A DNA stretch of 5,514 nucleotides from Methanoregula sp. GTDB taxonomy: Archaea > Halobacteriota > Methanomicrobia > Methanomicrobiales > Methanospirillaceae. Where the stretch lies: NCBI GenBank assembly GCA_022710665.1, contig JAKLGN010000090.1, forward strand, positions 1 to 5,514, in the 5' to 3' direction. Position numbers and translations under genes: made by a program. This document shows positions 1 to 5,514 of this stretch, one piece after another (the first letter of the stretch is position 1; each line of letters starts with the position of its first letter). Under the pieces are notes generated by a model. It made no database searches. It saw only the letters and a list, made by a program, of their open reading frames with translations, and had not been told where the DNA came from.

Positions 1-1757
1 AACCGCAGATCAGGACCGTGTACCTTGTCGGCAAAAAGAGCATGTGTCCTCTCGGCGGTGAAGGGGACGTGTACCGGCGGTGTGAGGGGGTCAAGGCATT
101 CTCGAACTCGCTGATGCGGGACCGGGCAGAAAAGGGATCGTTAAATCCCATCAGGGATCCGTTCATCGTCCAGCAGATCCGGCGCATGGACAAGGAGCAT
201 CCGCTCCTCTGCCCGTATTACATCACGAGCAGGATGTTCGTACCGGCCGAGACCGTAGGTGTCCGTATGGTCCCCTCGACCGAACTGCGCACACGGGCAG
301 ACCGGGTTATCGCACACCCGGTCCCCCCAAAGGGACTCGGAGAAGTCAGCGGCCAGTGCTGCCCGTACGAGCTGATGCTGCAGGCCGCCCGGACAACCGA
401 TGTCATCATCCTCAACTACCACCACCTCTTCGACCGCGAGATAAGGGAGCAGCTCTATGCAAACCTTGGGGTCGAACCGCAGGATGTCCTGCTCCTCATC
501 GACGAGGCACACAACTGCGGGGACACCATCACCGGCATCATGACCGTGACCATGGAACAACGGGACCTCGAGCAGGCTTCGCGTGAACTTTCCGGACTGC
601 GGGGCCGGCACAAGGGTGCGGAGGCGGTACGGCACATCCTGCCCAGGCTTACCGAGTTCATCAGAGGCCTCGAGAATTCCCACGAGACCGAGGACTGGTT
701 CGATCCAGCTATCCTGGACCGGATGGTGGTGAGGGAATCGCTCTACAAGTCGATGGACGAGATCGTGGACGACCTCATCGGTATCGCGGAATCGATCCGG
801 GAGAAGAACCAGAAGGCCGGGGAGTTCCGGGAGACCGCCATCGAGGGGCTCACCCAGTTCCTGCTCCGGCTCTCCCAGTCTGCCACTGATCCGGCATACC
901 TGACACTGTACCGGAAAGGGGAAGCAGGGATCACACTTGAGGTGCGGAACATTGACCCGGCCGCTGCACTCACGGAAGTCTGCACTGCCCATGCCTGCGC
1001 TGTCCTGATCTCCGGCACGCTCTCACCGGTGGAGAGCTTCCGGAAATATTATTTCGGTGATACCCCGGTCACGACGCTTGCGCTCCCCAATGCCTTCCCA
1101 AAAGAGAACCGGATAATTGCCTGTGCAAACGACATCACCACCGCGTACTCGATGAGGCAAAATCAGGACAACACGACAAAAATCCTGGACTACATCCGGG
1201 CATTCTCAGCCCTGAAAGGAAACCGGGCGATCTACTTCCCGAGCTACCAGATCCTCGATTCGTACGCCAGTCTCGCATCACCGCACCTGCGGGGCAGGCA
1301 GGTCTTCATCGAGCCACGGGACGCAGCAGATGCCGGCGCTGCGCTCTCGGCTTTCCTCTCCCTGCCTTTGCGGGGAGACTCAGGCGTCATGTTTGCGGTC
1401 TGCGGCGGGAAATGGAGCGAAGGGCTCGATTACCGGGGCGAGATGCTGAAGGGGGCAATGGTTGTTGGGCTTCCGCTTGCCCCCTTCAACCGTGTGAGGC
1501 GGATGATGATCGATTATTTCCGGCACAAGTTCGGGGAGGAAGGCGAGTTCCTCTGTTATACACTCCCGGCGATCAACCGTTCTCTGCAGGCTTTAGGGAG
1601 GGTGCTCAGGACCCCGGACGACCGGGGAGTTCTCGTGCTTGCCGAAAAACGATTCCTGGAAAACCGGGTACGGGCTGCCCTTCCCCGGTGGATACAGGAG
1701 GAGATGATAGGCTGCGATGCCGGGGAATTCCGGGAGCTGGTCGGACAATGGAAATGA
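1..1757 (+). CDS. DinG/XPD (Rad3)-family ATP-dependent DNA helicase, 5' end missing
   Basis: Superfamily 2 DNA helicase of the XPD/Rad3/DinG group: ATP-driven 5'-3' unwinding, usually in repair, with an iron-sulfur domain. The frame is open from base 3, so the gene begins before the window and the Walker A motif is not seen. Counting from the GTG at 18, visible motifs are the DEAH box (LLLIDEAHN, D162-H165), SGTLSP (332-337), motif IV IYFPSY (405-410), motif V GGKWSEGLDYRG (463-474) followed by VVGLPLAPF, and motif VI QALGRVLR (524-531) followed by DDRGVLVL. Candidate Fe-S ligands are C10, C22, C65 and C114/C115. The spacing is wider than in crenarchaeal XPD, and a CPY motif occurs twice (65-67, 115-117). 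The 579 visible codons plus a missing N-terminus of roughly 90-100 residues fit a 650-700 residue protein. The family is certain; whether it is the true XPD orthologue or a DinG-like paralogue is open. The 3' end overlaps ogt. Confidence 0.94.
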   Translation, partial: PQIRTVYLVGKKSMCPLGGEGDVYRRCEGVKAFSNSLMRDRAEKGSLNPIRDPFIVQQIRRMDKEHPLLCPYYITSRMFVPAETVGVRMVPSTELRTRADRVIAHPVPPKGLGEVSGQCCPYELMLQAARTTDVIILNYHHLFDREIREQLYANLGVEPQDVLLLIDEAHNCGDTITGIMTVTMEQRDLEQASRELSGLRGRHKGAEAVRHILPRLTEFIRGLENSHETEDWFDPAILDRMVVRESLYKSMDEIVDDLIGIAESIREKNQKAGEFRETAIEGLTQFLLRLSQSATDPAYLTLYRKGEAGITLEVRNIDPAAALTEVCTAHACAVLISGTLSPVESFRKYYFGDTPVTTLALPNAFPKENRIIACANDITTAYSMRQNQDNTTKILDYIRAFSALKGNRAIYFPSYQILDSYASLASPHLRGRQVFIEPRDAADAGAALSAFLSLPLRGDSGVMFAVCGGKWSEGLDYRGEMLKGAMVVGLPLAPFNRVRRMMIDYFRHKFGEEGEFLCYTLPAINRSLQALGRVLRTPDDRGVLVLAEKRFLENRVRAALPRWIQEEMIGCDAGEFRELVGQWK

Positions 1758-2215
1758 AAAGCGGTTCATGCCGGTTCGGCCTCTGGCACGTGCATGTGTA
1801 CTGGTCTGGTCGTACGGTACAACGGGTCCGGTTTTCAACTACCGGTATTGACGGAGAAGTTCCGGATGCGATCAAGCTGTTCTGTGCCGGCCGCCCGGCC
1901 GATATCTCAGCCTTCGACACTTCGTCCCTTCATGGGGATGAAGTGTACCCGCGGATATACCGGGCGGTCCGGCTGATTCCCTACGGACATACGGCTACCT
2001 ATGGGGAGATCGCACACCGGGTTAAAACTTCCCCACGCGTTGTCGGGCAGGCCATGGCCCGGAACCCGGTTCCGCTCGTCATTCCCTGCCACCGCGTGGT
2101 AGCGGCAGATGGTATTGGAGGGTTCTCTCCAGCGGTCGAGATCAAGGAAGCGCTGCTTGCGATGGAAAAGATGGTCTTGCGCAAACTACAATTGGAGATG
2201 AAGGCTAAACAATAG
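1748..2215 (+). CDS. ogt: Methylated-DNA--protein-cysteine methyltransferase (O6-alkylguanine-DNA alkyltransferase)
   Basis: Suicide repair protein that transfers alkyl groups from O6-alkylguanine in DNA to its own cysteine. With the ATG at 1748 it has 155 residues, slightly short for the family (about 155-180), with an abbreviated N-terminal domain. The DNA-binding part reads IPYGHTATYGEIA, then VVGQAMARNPVP, then the active site IPCHRVV with nucleophile C114. By alignment to human MGMT, N106 matches the hinge asparagine and R97 the arginine finger; GGFS follows the active site as expected. A second in-frame ATG at 1754 overlaps the helicase stop as ATGA. I prefer 1748 because GGGAG (1732-1736) lies nearer to it, but 1754 would cost only two residues. 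Either start overlaps the helicase gene, so co-transcription and translational coupling are likely. The C-terminal tail (RKLQLEMKAKQ) is lysine-rich and extends beyond the fold. Confidence 0.94.
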   Translation: MEMKSGSCRFGLWHVHVYWSGRTVQRVRFSTTGIDGEVPDAIKLFCAGRPADISAFDTSSLHGDEVYPRIYRAVRLIPYGHTATYGEIAHRVKTSPRVVGQAMARNPVPLVIPCHRVVAADGIGGFSPAVEIKEALLAMEKMVLRKLQLEMKAKQ

Positions 2216-2490
2216 CTAGTACCAGAAGAACAGATCGCACCTCACCCATGAAGTCTGATGTCCATTTTCTGATCCCAGGTTCAGGCGTTCCTTGCTGGTC
2301 GGCTTCAGCCGGGCACACAAATGTCTGCACCGTAAATACCGTTTGCAGGATATCCCGGATGAAGGCTCCACAAAACCCTAGCACGACAGACGGGATCGGA
2401 TTTTATCGCAGATCCCTCGTGGAAACCATGCCCGTGTGGTGCAACACCTTCATTTCTGTCATGATCCAATCCTTCAGTCCGGTTTTTTCT
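2216..2490. other. Gene-free spacer between ogt and mobA
   Basis: About 275 bases with no recognisable gene on either strand. A 86-codon + frame runs from 2248 to 2508, but its product is low in charge, rich in S, T, P and C, and has no motif or convincing ribosome binding site, so I treat it as chance. Weak TATA-like tracts on the + strand (around 2331-2339 and 2399-2405) could drive mobA, leaving a leader of roughly 75-150 bases. Neither is a strong match, so no promoter is called. Confidence 0.5.
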
Positions 2491-2497
2491 GGGAGGG
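2491..2497 (+). promoter_or_regulatory. Shine-Dalgarno sequence that sets the mobA start
   Basis: GGGAGGG is a near-ideal match to the methanogen anti-Shine-Dalgarno sequence. It is followed by seven A bases and then CTG at 2505, which is normal spacing for initiation. No ATG, GTG or TTG lies at that distance in the mobA frame. This is the main reason to place the start at CTG 2505 rather than at GTG 2436, which has no Shine-Dalgarno sequence. Confidence 0.7.
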
Positions 2498-2504
2498 AAA
2501 AAAA

Positions 2505-3158
2505 CTGAGATCAGCGATTATCCTTGTCGGCGGGGAAGCCCGCCGGGCAAAGGGGCAGGAAAAATTTTTCTTCCGGTACCAGGGAAAGACCTTTATCGAA
2601 CGGCTCACGGATTCGCTCAGGCATGTAACCGATGAGATCATCATTGTTGCCAAAAATACGGAACAGTGCCGGCGCTTCGATGGACTGAAAGGGGTCCGGT
2701 GCATTCCCGATATCCGTCAGGGAATCGGCCCTATCGGGGGTCTGCATGCCGGCGTTCTTGCAGCGAAGGGCGACCTTGTCTTTGTATCGGCCTGTGATAT
2801 GCCTTGTATTGAAACAGCTGTTGTCTCGCACCTGTTTGATACCATTGGCAATGCTGATGCCGCGATTCCGAGCTGGAATTCTGATATGCTCGAACCGCTC
2901 CATGCGGTATACCGGCGGGATATCCTTTTAAGATATCTCGAAAGCCATAAATCCTATTCTCTCCGTCCCATGATCCGCAGCCTTAATACACGGTACGTTC
3001 CCGTAGATGAACTGCGCCGGTTCGACCCGATGCTCCGGACCTTCACCAATATCAACCAGTTGGATGAGCTCGACCGGATCAATGCCACGATTTCATCAGA
3101 ACCGGAACCTGTGGCTGGCGGGCATCAAGAAAAAGCCCCTGACCACCTGTCGCAATAA
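2505..3158 (+). CDS. mobA: Molybdenum cofactor guanylyltransferase (MobA-like nucleotidyltransferase)
   Basis: Transfers GMP from GTP to molybdopterin, giving the guanine dinucleotide form of the Mo/W cofactor; in methanogens the likely users are formylmethanofuran dehydrogenase and formate dehydrogenase. Counted from CTG 2505 it has 217 residues, a usual MobA length. The N-terminal nucleotide-binding loop is ILVGGEARRAKGQEK (G9, G10, R14, G17, K20); the usual M-G after the arginine is A-K here. GPIGGL sits at 75-80 and the metal-binding motif SACDMP has D98. From CTG the protein would start M-R-S-A-I-I-L, where MobA proteins normally begin. No ATG exists in frame between the upstream stop at 2379 and 2505; GTG codons at 2436 and 2439 would add 23 or 22 unconserved residues. 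The tail after about 195 looks disordered. The family is secure, but substrate choice within MobA-like transferases cannot be proved from sequence. Confidence 0.88.
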   Translation: MRSAIILVGGEARRAKGQEKFFFRYQGKTFIERLTDSLRHVTDEIIIVAKNTEQCRRFDGLKGVRCIPDIRQGIGPIGGLHAGVLAAKGDLVFVSACDMPCIETAVVSHLFDTIGNADAAIPSWNSDMLEPLHAVYRRDILLRYLESHKSYSLRPMIRSLNTRYVPVDELRRFDPMLRTFTNINQLDELDRINATISSEPEPVAGGHQEKAPDHLSQ

Positions 3159-3225
3159 TCTAATCTATGAGTGTAGGTGATGGTTTACCGGTCGCAAATC
3201 TTCCCCTTCGCTGGTCTTGGCAGGT

Positions 3226-3277
3226 TAAAAAATTTTAAAAATACACACTGTAAAAATTTCGGCTCTTTTTAAAAAAA
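3226..3277. terminator. A/T tracts, probable oligo-T terminators for mobA and pyrK
   Basis: Archaeal RNA polymerase stops at oligo-T runs without needing a hairpin. On the + strand, runs of T at 3233-3236 and 3266-3270 lie about 75-110 bases after the mobA stop. Read on the - strand, the A runs (3227-3232, 3252-3256, 3271-3277) give T4-T7 tracts that could stop pyrDK read-through. The call rests on composition and position only. Confidence 0.4.
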
Positions 3278-3319
3278 CCACATTTTCTCCCCGTGATCGA
3301 CCCCCTTATTGCCATCCCT

Positions 3320-3334
3320 GCCCCCATCGGGGGC
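3320..3334. repeat. GC hairpin, 6-bp stem with 3-base loop
   Basis: GCCCCCATCGGGGGC is a perfect inverted repeat with loop ATC. No T run follows on either strand, so it is not a classical intrinsic terminator. It ends two bases before the ATG at 3337, where it would hinder ribosome access if that ORF is translated from a leadered mRNA. Confidence 0.45.
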
Positions 3335-3336
3335 CC

Positions 3337-3495
3337 ATGGCGCTTTACGACAGGATTGTCCGCTATTCACCGGGGAAATCGCAAAAAACCTTCTTTGATG
3401 ATTATCGTAATGCGGGGGCCGCACAAGGGCGGGGGCTCACGCGTGAGCAAAAATTTCAGATACTCTTCTTCCTGCCGCTTGCGTCCCGCATGTAA
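3337..3495 (+). CDS. Possible small ORF of unknown function
   Basis: ATG to TAA, 52 residues, beginning MALYDRIVRYSPGK and continuing with FFDDYRNAG and GLTREQKF. The first 40 residues have a protein-like mix of charged and aromatic residues; the last 12 (QILFFLPLASRM) are read antisense to the 3' end of pyrK over 40 bases. No Shine-Dalgarno sequence precedes the ATG and a GC hairpin lies just upstream. The frame is open back to a stop at 3226 but offers no other common start codon. A competing frame from GTG 3293 (73 residues, to 3514) covers the same DNA, so a frameshifted remnant of one gene is possible. I do not recognise a family. It could be a short real gene, a decayed gene end, or chance. 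Confidence 0.27.
   Translation: MALYDRIVRYSPGKSQKTFFDDYRNAGAAQGRGLTREQKFQILFFLPLASRM
3435..3448. repeat. Perfect 14-base palindrome next to the pyrK stop
   Basis: GCTCACGCGTGAGC reads the same on both strands; as RNA it can fold as a 5-bp stem with a CGCG loop. It lies seven bases beyond the pyrK stop codon and is separated from it by A/T-only sequence with a T5 run (- strand). It could protect the 3' end of pyrDK mRNA, help termination, or bind a dimeric protein. The palindrome is a direct observation; the role is open. Confidence 0.45.
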
Positions 3496-4220
3496 TGACC
3501 GAACTCGCTTTTGAGCAGTTTGTCACCGGTAAAGACAGGGCCGTCACGGCAGACCCGGAGGCCGGAGGGGTCGATACAGCAGGAACCGCAGATACCAACA
3601 CCACATTTCATATACCGGTGCAGGGAGAACTCGGATTTATAAGCAATACCTTTCTCATCGACATTGGCAAGGACAGCCCGCATCATCACTTCCGGTCCAC
3701 AGACCGCGATCCGGTCATAGACCCCCAGGTTCAGGTCATCCATGATCCTGGTGACAAATCCCTTAAGACCAAGCGACCCATCGTCCGTTGCTATCATCAC
3801 ATCGGTGCATTCGTCCAGCAGATCGACAAAGAGGAGCTCATTCTCGGTCCTTGCCCCCAAAAGGAGTGTCATGACGCAGTCGGCCCGGGCAAGGGGCAGG
3901 AGTGGGGCTGCTCCAACGCCGCCTGCGATAGCAAGATACTTCTCTGCCTTGGAAAAACCGTTGCCAAACGGGCCCCGGATCCCGAGTTTCCCGCCTTTCC
4001 TGATCCCAAAAAGGGTGGCAGTTGCATCTCCTACTTTCTGCACGGTGATGCTGTTCTCTGATGAAAGCGCCATAGGGATCTCGTCCGTGCCCGGCACCCA
4101 GACCATCACGAACTGACCCGGGGTGAAGGGAAAGGATCGGTCAAAGAAGAATGTCCGCACCGACGGGGTCTCCTGTTTAATCCGCTCGACCGTGACCGGC
4201 ACCGGCAAACCTTCAGGCAT
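3456..4220 (-). CDS. pyrK: Dihydroorotate dehydrogenase (NAD+), electron transfer subunit
   Basis: FAD and 2Fe-2S subunit that passes electrons from the FMN of PyrD to NAD+ in class 1B dihydroorotate dehydrogenase. From the ATG at 4220 it has 254 residues, the family norm. Order of elements: FAD-binding barrel with PGQFVMVWVPG (34-44) and IPMALS (48-53, where the bacterial R-x-x-S arginine is replaced), GPFGNGF (83-89), nucleotide-binding IAGGVGAAPLLPLA (98-111), CGPEVMM (174-180), and the cluster motif C206-x4-C211-x2-C214-x9-C224 followed by DGPVF. C215 is an extra adjacent cysteine. A longer frame reaches 4340, but that part lies inside pyrD in another frame and is not PyrK-like. The start is chosen because residues 8-25 (PVTVERIKQETPSVRTFF) already match a PyrK N-terminus and a GGGGTG tract sits 7 bases upstream of it. 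The first 8 bases overlap the end of pyrD, implying coupled translation and equal subunit supply. Confidence 0.95.
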   Translation of the reverse strand: MPEGLPVPVTVERIKQETPSVRTFFFDRSFPFTPGQFVMVWVPGTDEIPMALSSENSITVQKVGDATATLFGIRKGGKLGIRGPFGNGFSKAEKYLAIAGGVGAAPLLPLARADCVMTLLLGARTENELLFVDLLDECTDVMIATDDGSLGLKGFVTRIMDDLNLGVYDRIAVCGPEVMMRAVLANVDEKGIAYKSEFSLHRYMKCGVGICGSCCIDPSGLRVCRDGPVFTGDKLLKSEFGHYMRDASGRKKSI

Positions 4221-5100
4221 GAGCACACCCCACAATTTCGTCGGGATCGAGCCCGTCCTTTGCATAGAGCTCCCTACAGATCTTCTCAAAGACTGTTGCA
4301 TCGGCCTGTACGGCGCTGCCGATCTCAACCGCCCGGGCACCTGCCATCATTATCTCGACTACGTTGTCGGCTGATGCAACACCACCACACCCGATAATGG
4401 GAATCTTCACGGCTTCATAGAGTTCGTACACGCAGCGAACTGCGACCGGGAAAATTGCGCAACCGGACAACCCTCCGAAGCGGTTGCCAAGAACCGGGCG
4501 TTTCATTGCGGTAGAGATCCTCATGGCCTTCAGCGTGTTGATCGCGACAATAGCACTCGCCCCGCCGCGTTCCGCCGCCTTCCCGACCTCAGTGATATCC
4601 GTAACATTCGGTGTTATCTTGACCCAGGTGGGGATTCCGCTTTTACTGACTGCCCTTGTACATGCCTCTACGAGCACAGGGTCGCTGCCAATCGCGGCGC
4701 CGTAACCTTCGGCATGCGGACAGGAGAGGTTCAGCTCAAAGCCGGCAACCTTACCGGAAAACCACCCGGCAACCTCTGTAAACTCTTCCGGAGTACCGCC
4801 AAAGATGCTGGCAATCACCGGCTTCTTTGCAACCGGTGCAAGTTCAGCCACGAACTCCTTTGAGGGGTTGGGGAGGCCCATCGCATTCAGAAGGCCGTCC
4901 TCCAGCACAACAAGGCAGGGGCCGGCATGGCCGTCTTTTGGCACCGGCCCTATCGATTTCGTGACAACACCTCCGGCACCCAAGGAAAGCATCCGCGAGA
5001 GTGATGCCCCTGTTGTCCCAAGGACTCCGGCCGCGAGGAGCAGGTGGTTCCCAAGGGTCACGCCACCTACCGTTATCCTGCCGGGCCTGATCGACACCAT
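4213..5100 (-). CDS. pyrD: Dihydroorotate dehydrogenase (NAD+), catalytic subunit, class 1B
   Basis: FMN-dependent TIM-barrel enzyme that oxidises dihydroorotate to orotate, the fourth step of de novo UMP synthesis; cytoplasmic, working as a complex with PyrK. It has 295 residues, near the class 1B norm. Visible elements: AAGVLGTTG (23-31), TKSIGP (47-52, K48 near FMN), NAMGLPN (72-78), NLSCPH (124-129) with C127 as the catalytic base that marks class 1 cytosolic enzymes (class 2 uses serine), VKITPN (160-165), INT (187-189), GGLSG (209-213), GCGG (237-240) and EIGSA (259-263), the last two forming the FMN phosphate site. There is no N-terminal membrane extension. The ATG at 5100 fits the family and lies about 27 bases from a TATA box. 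Together with pyrK just downstream, this is a two-gene pyrDK unit. Confidence 0.96.
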   Translation of the reverse strand: MVSIRPGRITVGGVTLGNHLLLAAGVLGTTGASLSRMLSLGAGGVVTKSIGPVPKDGHAGPCLVVLEDGLLNAMGLPNPSKEFVAELAPVAKKPVIASIFGGTPEEFTEVAGWFSGKVAGFELNLSCPHAEGYGAAIGSDPVLVEACTRAVSKSGIPTWVKITPNVTDITEVGKAAERGGASAIVAINTLKAMRISTAMKRPVLGNRFGGLSGCAIFPVAVRCVYELYEAVKIPIIGCGGVASADNVVEIMMAGARAVEIGSAVQADATVFEKICRELYAKDGLDPDEIVGCAHA

Positions 5101-5122
5101 CCATCAGAAAATGGTTGTCAGG

Positions 5123-5132
5123 AAATATAAAG
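5123..5132 (-). promoter_or_regulatory. Archaeal TATA box of pyrDK
   Basis: On the - strand the sequence reads CTTTATATTT, close to the archaeal TATA consensus. Its centre is about 27 bases from the pyrD ATG, so transcription should start at or within a few bases of that ATG. The leader is too short for a standard Shine-Dalgarno site; only GATGG directly before the ATG resembles one. A leaderless or nearly leaderless mRNA is therefore inferred. Confidence 0.65.
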
Positions 5133-5514
5133 ACAATTGGATTTGTTATTACCGGTGAGATCGGGATTCATCGCAACCGTTTAAGAAGGAATATCCGATC
5201 CGGTAAAAAGCATTTTTGAAAACTTTGACGCTCAAGAGCTCAGCACTGTCACCGTGGAACCATGGTTGCGATGACGCCATCATTTTTGTCCATAGGATCA
5301 TTGAATTTTTCTGCACAGGTAAAGCGGCTGTTTCGCAAAACCCCTCAAAAGCAGGGATGGCACAAAGCGGGCAATCGTTCTCTTAAAACGAGGACTTCTT
5401 ACCGATCCGAATAAATCCTCCTTTACATTGTACGTTGAAATCAGCCCTGCACAAATGTTATTTGGACGACCACGGAACCGATGGTCTTAACCCTGTGATT
5501 CTGCCCTGCTTTCC
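5133..5514. other. Gene-free right end
   Basis: About 380 bases, more AT-rich than the genes to the left. All frames on both strands are broken into short pieces; the longest - strand stretch near 5300-5460 lacks a usable start codon, although AAAGGAGG (complement of about 5418-5425) looks like a stray Shine-Dalgarno sequence. It holds an 11-base inverted repeat and a 10-base palindrome. It may be the upstream region of a gene beyond 5514, or encode a non-coding RNA; nothing further can be supported. Confidence 0.5.
5168..5274. repeat. Inverted repeat, 11-base arms
   Basis: TCATCGCAACC (5168-5178) is the exact reverse complement of GGTTGCGATGA (5264-5274), with 85 bases between the arms. The inner end of the right arm overlaps the 10-base palindrome AACCATGGTT (5258-5267). 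The arms could close a long RNA stem or be paired protein-binding sites upstream of pyrD. Chance is not excluded. Confidence 0.35.

Larger units (their letters stand above)
3159..3455. other. Spacer between convergent mobA and pyrK
   Basis: About 300 bases between two converging genes. The first half, to about 3290, is AT-rich with A and T tracts that can stop transcription from either side and also resemble TATA boxes. From about 3290 the base composition switches to GC-rich, with a hairpin at 3320-3334, a repeated GCGGGGGC (3411-3418, 3429-3436) and a palindrome at 3435-3448. That switch is odd for a plain spacer and is consistent with either a small gene or a structured RNA. Confidence 0.5.

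Noticed and set aside
141..992. 283-residue open frame on the - strand
   Set aside because: It is fully antisense to the helicase, whose motifs are clear; long antisense frames are expected in GC-rich coding DNA and this product shows no motif.
1412..1747. Upstream extension of the ogt frame (112 extra residues)
   Set aside because: It lies out of frame inside the helicase motif V and VI coding region and does not resemble an alkyltransferase N-terminus.
2403..2462. Short - strand ORF starting MTEMKVLHH (19 residues)
   Set aside because: Too short, with no Shine-Dalgarno sequence or continuation after the stop.
3180..3272. 30-codon + ORF after mobA with GGTG before its ATG
   Set aside because: It runs through the A/T tracts, giving a K/N/F-rich low-complexity tail; more likely spacer and terminator DNA.
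3379..3455. C/D box RNA suggested by TGATGA near 3398
   Set aside because: Only one box-like motif is present, with no correctly spaced D box or second pair.
3495..4061. 188-residue + frame
   Set aside because: Antisense to pyrK, whose cofactor motifs and length are intact; a shadow frame.
5300..5460. Possible - strand small gene after AAAGGAGG
   Set aside because: No ATG, GTG or TTG occurs at usable distance from the ribosome-site-like sequence, and the product is unremarkable.
1..5514. CRISPR array, tRNA, rRNA or insertion sequence
   Set aside because: No regularly spaced repeats, no cloverleaf-like sequence, no transposase motifs and no terminal inverted repeats were seen on reading both strands.

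Overview
The window looks like chromosomal DNA of a methanogenic archaeon, most likely order Methanomicrobiales and perhaps Methanoregula-like. This rests on the gene types (a XPD/Rad3-type helicase, a class 1B PyrD/PyrK pair, an archaeal-style MobA), a moderately GC-rich coding style with CGG, CCG and GGG codons, AT-rich intergenic stretches, and an archaeal TATA box in front of pyrD. The assignment is from pattern recognition only; no database was searched.

Layout. On the + strand, positions 1-1757 hold the 3' part of a DinG/XPD-family DNA helicase gene whose start lies before the window. It overlaps ogt (1748-2215), an O6-alkylguanine-DNA alkyltransferase, so the two probably form a small DNA-repair operon. 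About 290 bases without a convincing gene follow. Then comes mobA (best start 2505, to 3158), a molybdenum cofactor guanylyltransferase, which appears to begin at a CTG codon behind a strong Shine-Dalgarno sequence.

Positions 3159-3455 separate mobA from the convergent pyr genes. The first part is AT-rich (probable terminators and TATA-like tracts). The second part is GC-rich and holds two hairpins or palindromes and a possible 52-codon ORF (3337-3495).

On the - strand, pyrD (5100-4213) and pyrK (4220-3456) overlap by 8 bases. They encode the catalytic and electron-transfer subunits of NAD-dependent dihydroorotate dehydrogenase, the oxidation step of de novo pyrimidine synthesis. A TATA box about 27 bases upstream of the pyrD ATG suggests a leaderless or nearly leaderless mRNA. 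Positions 5133-5514 carry no recognisable gene, only an 11-base inverted repeat and a short palindrome.

Most of the window is ordinary housekeeping. The points worth a second look are the CTG start of mobA, the possible small gene and palindrome between the convergent transcripts, the unusual cysteine pattern of the helicase, and the structured gene-free right end. I see no evidence for a new multi-gene system.
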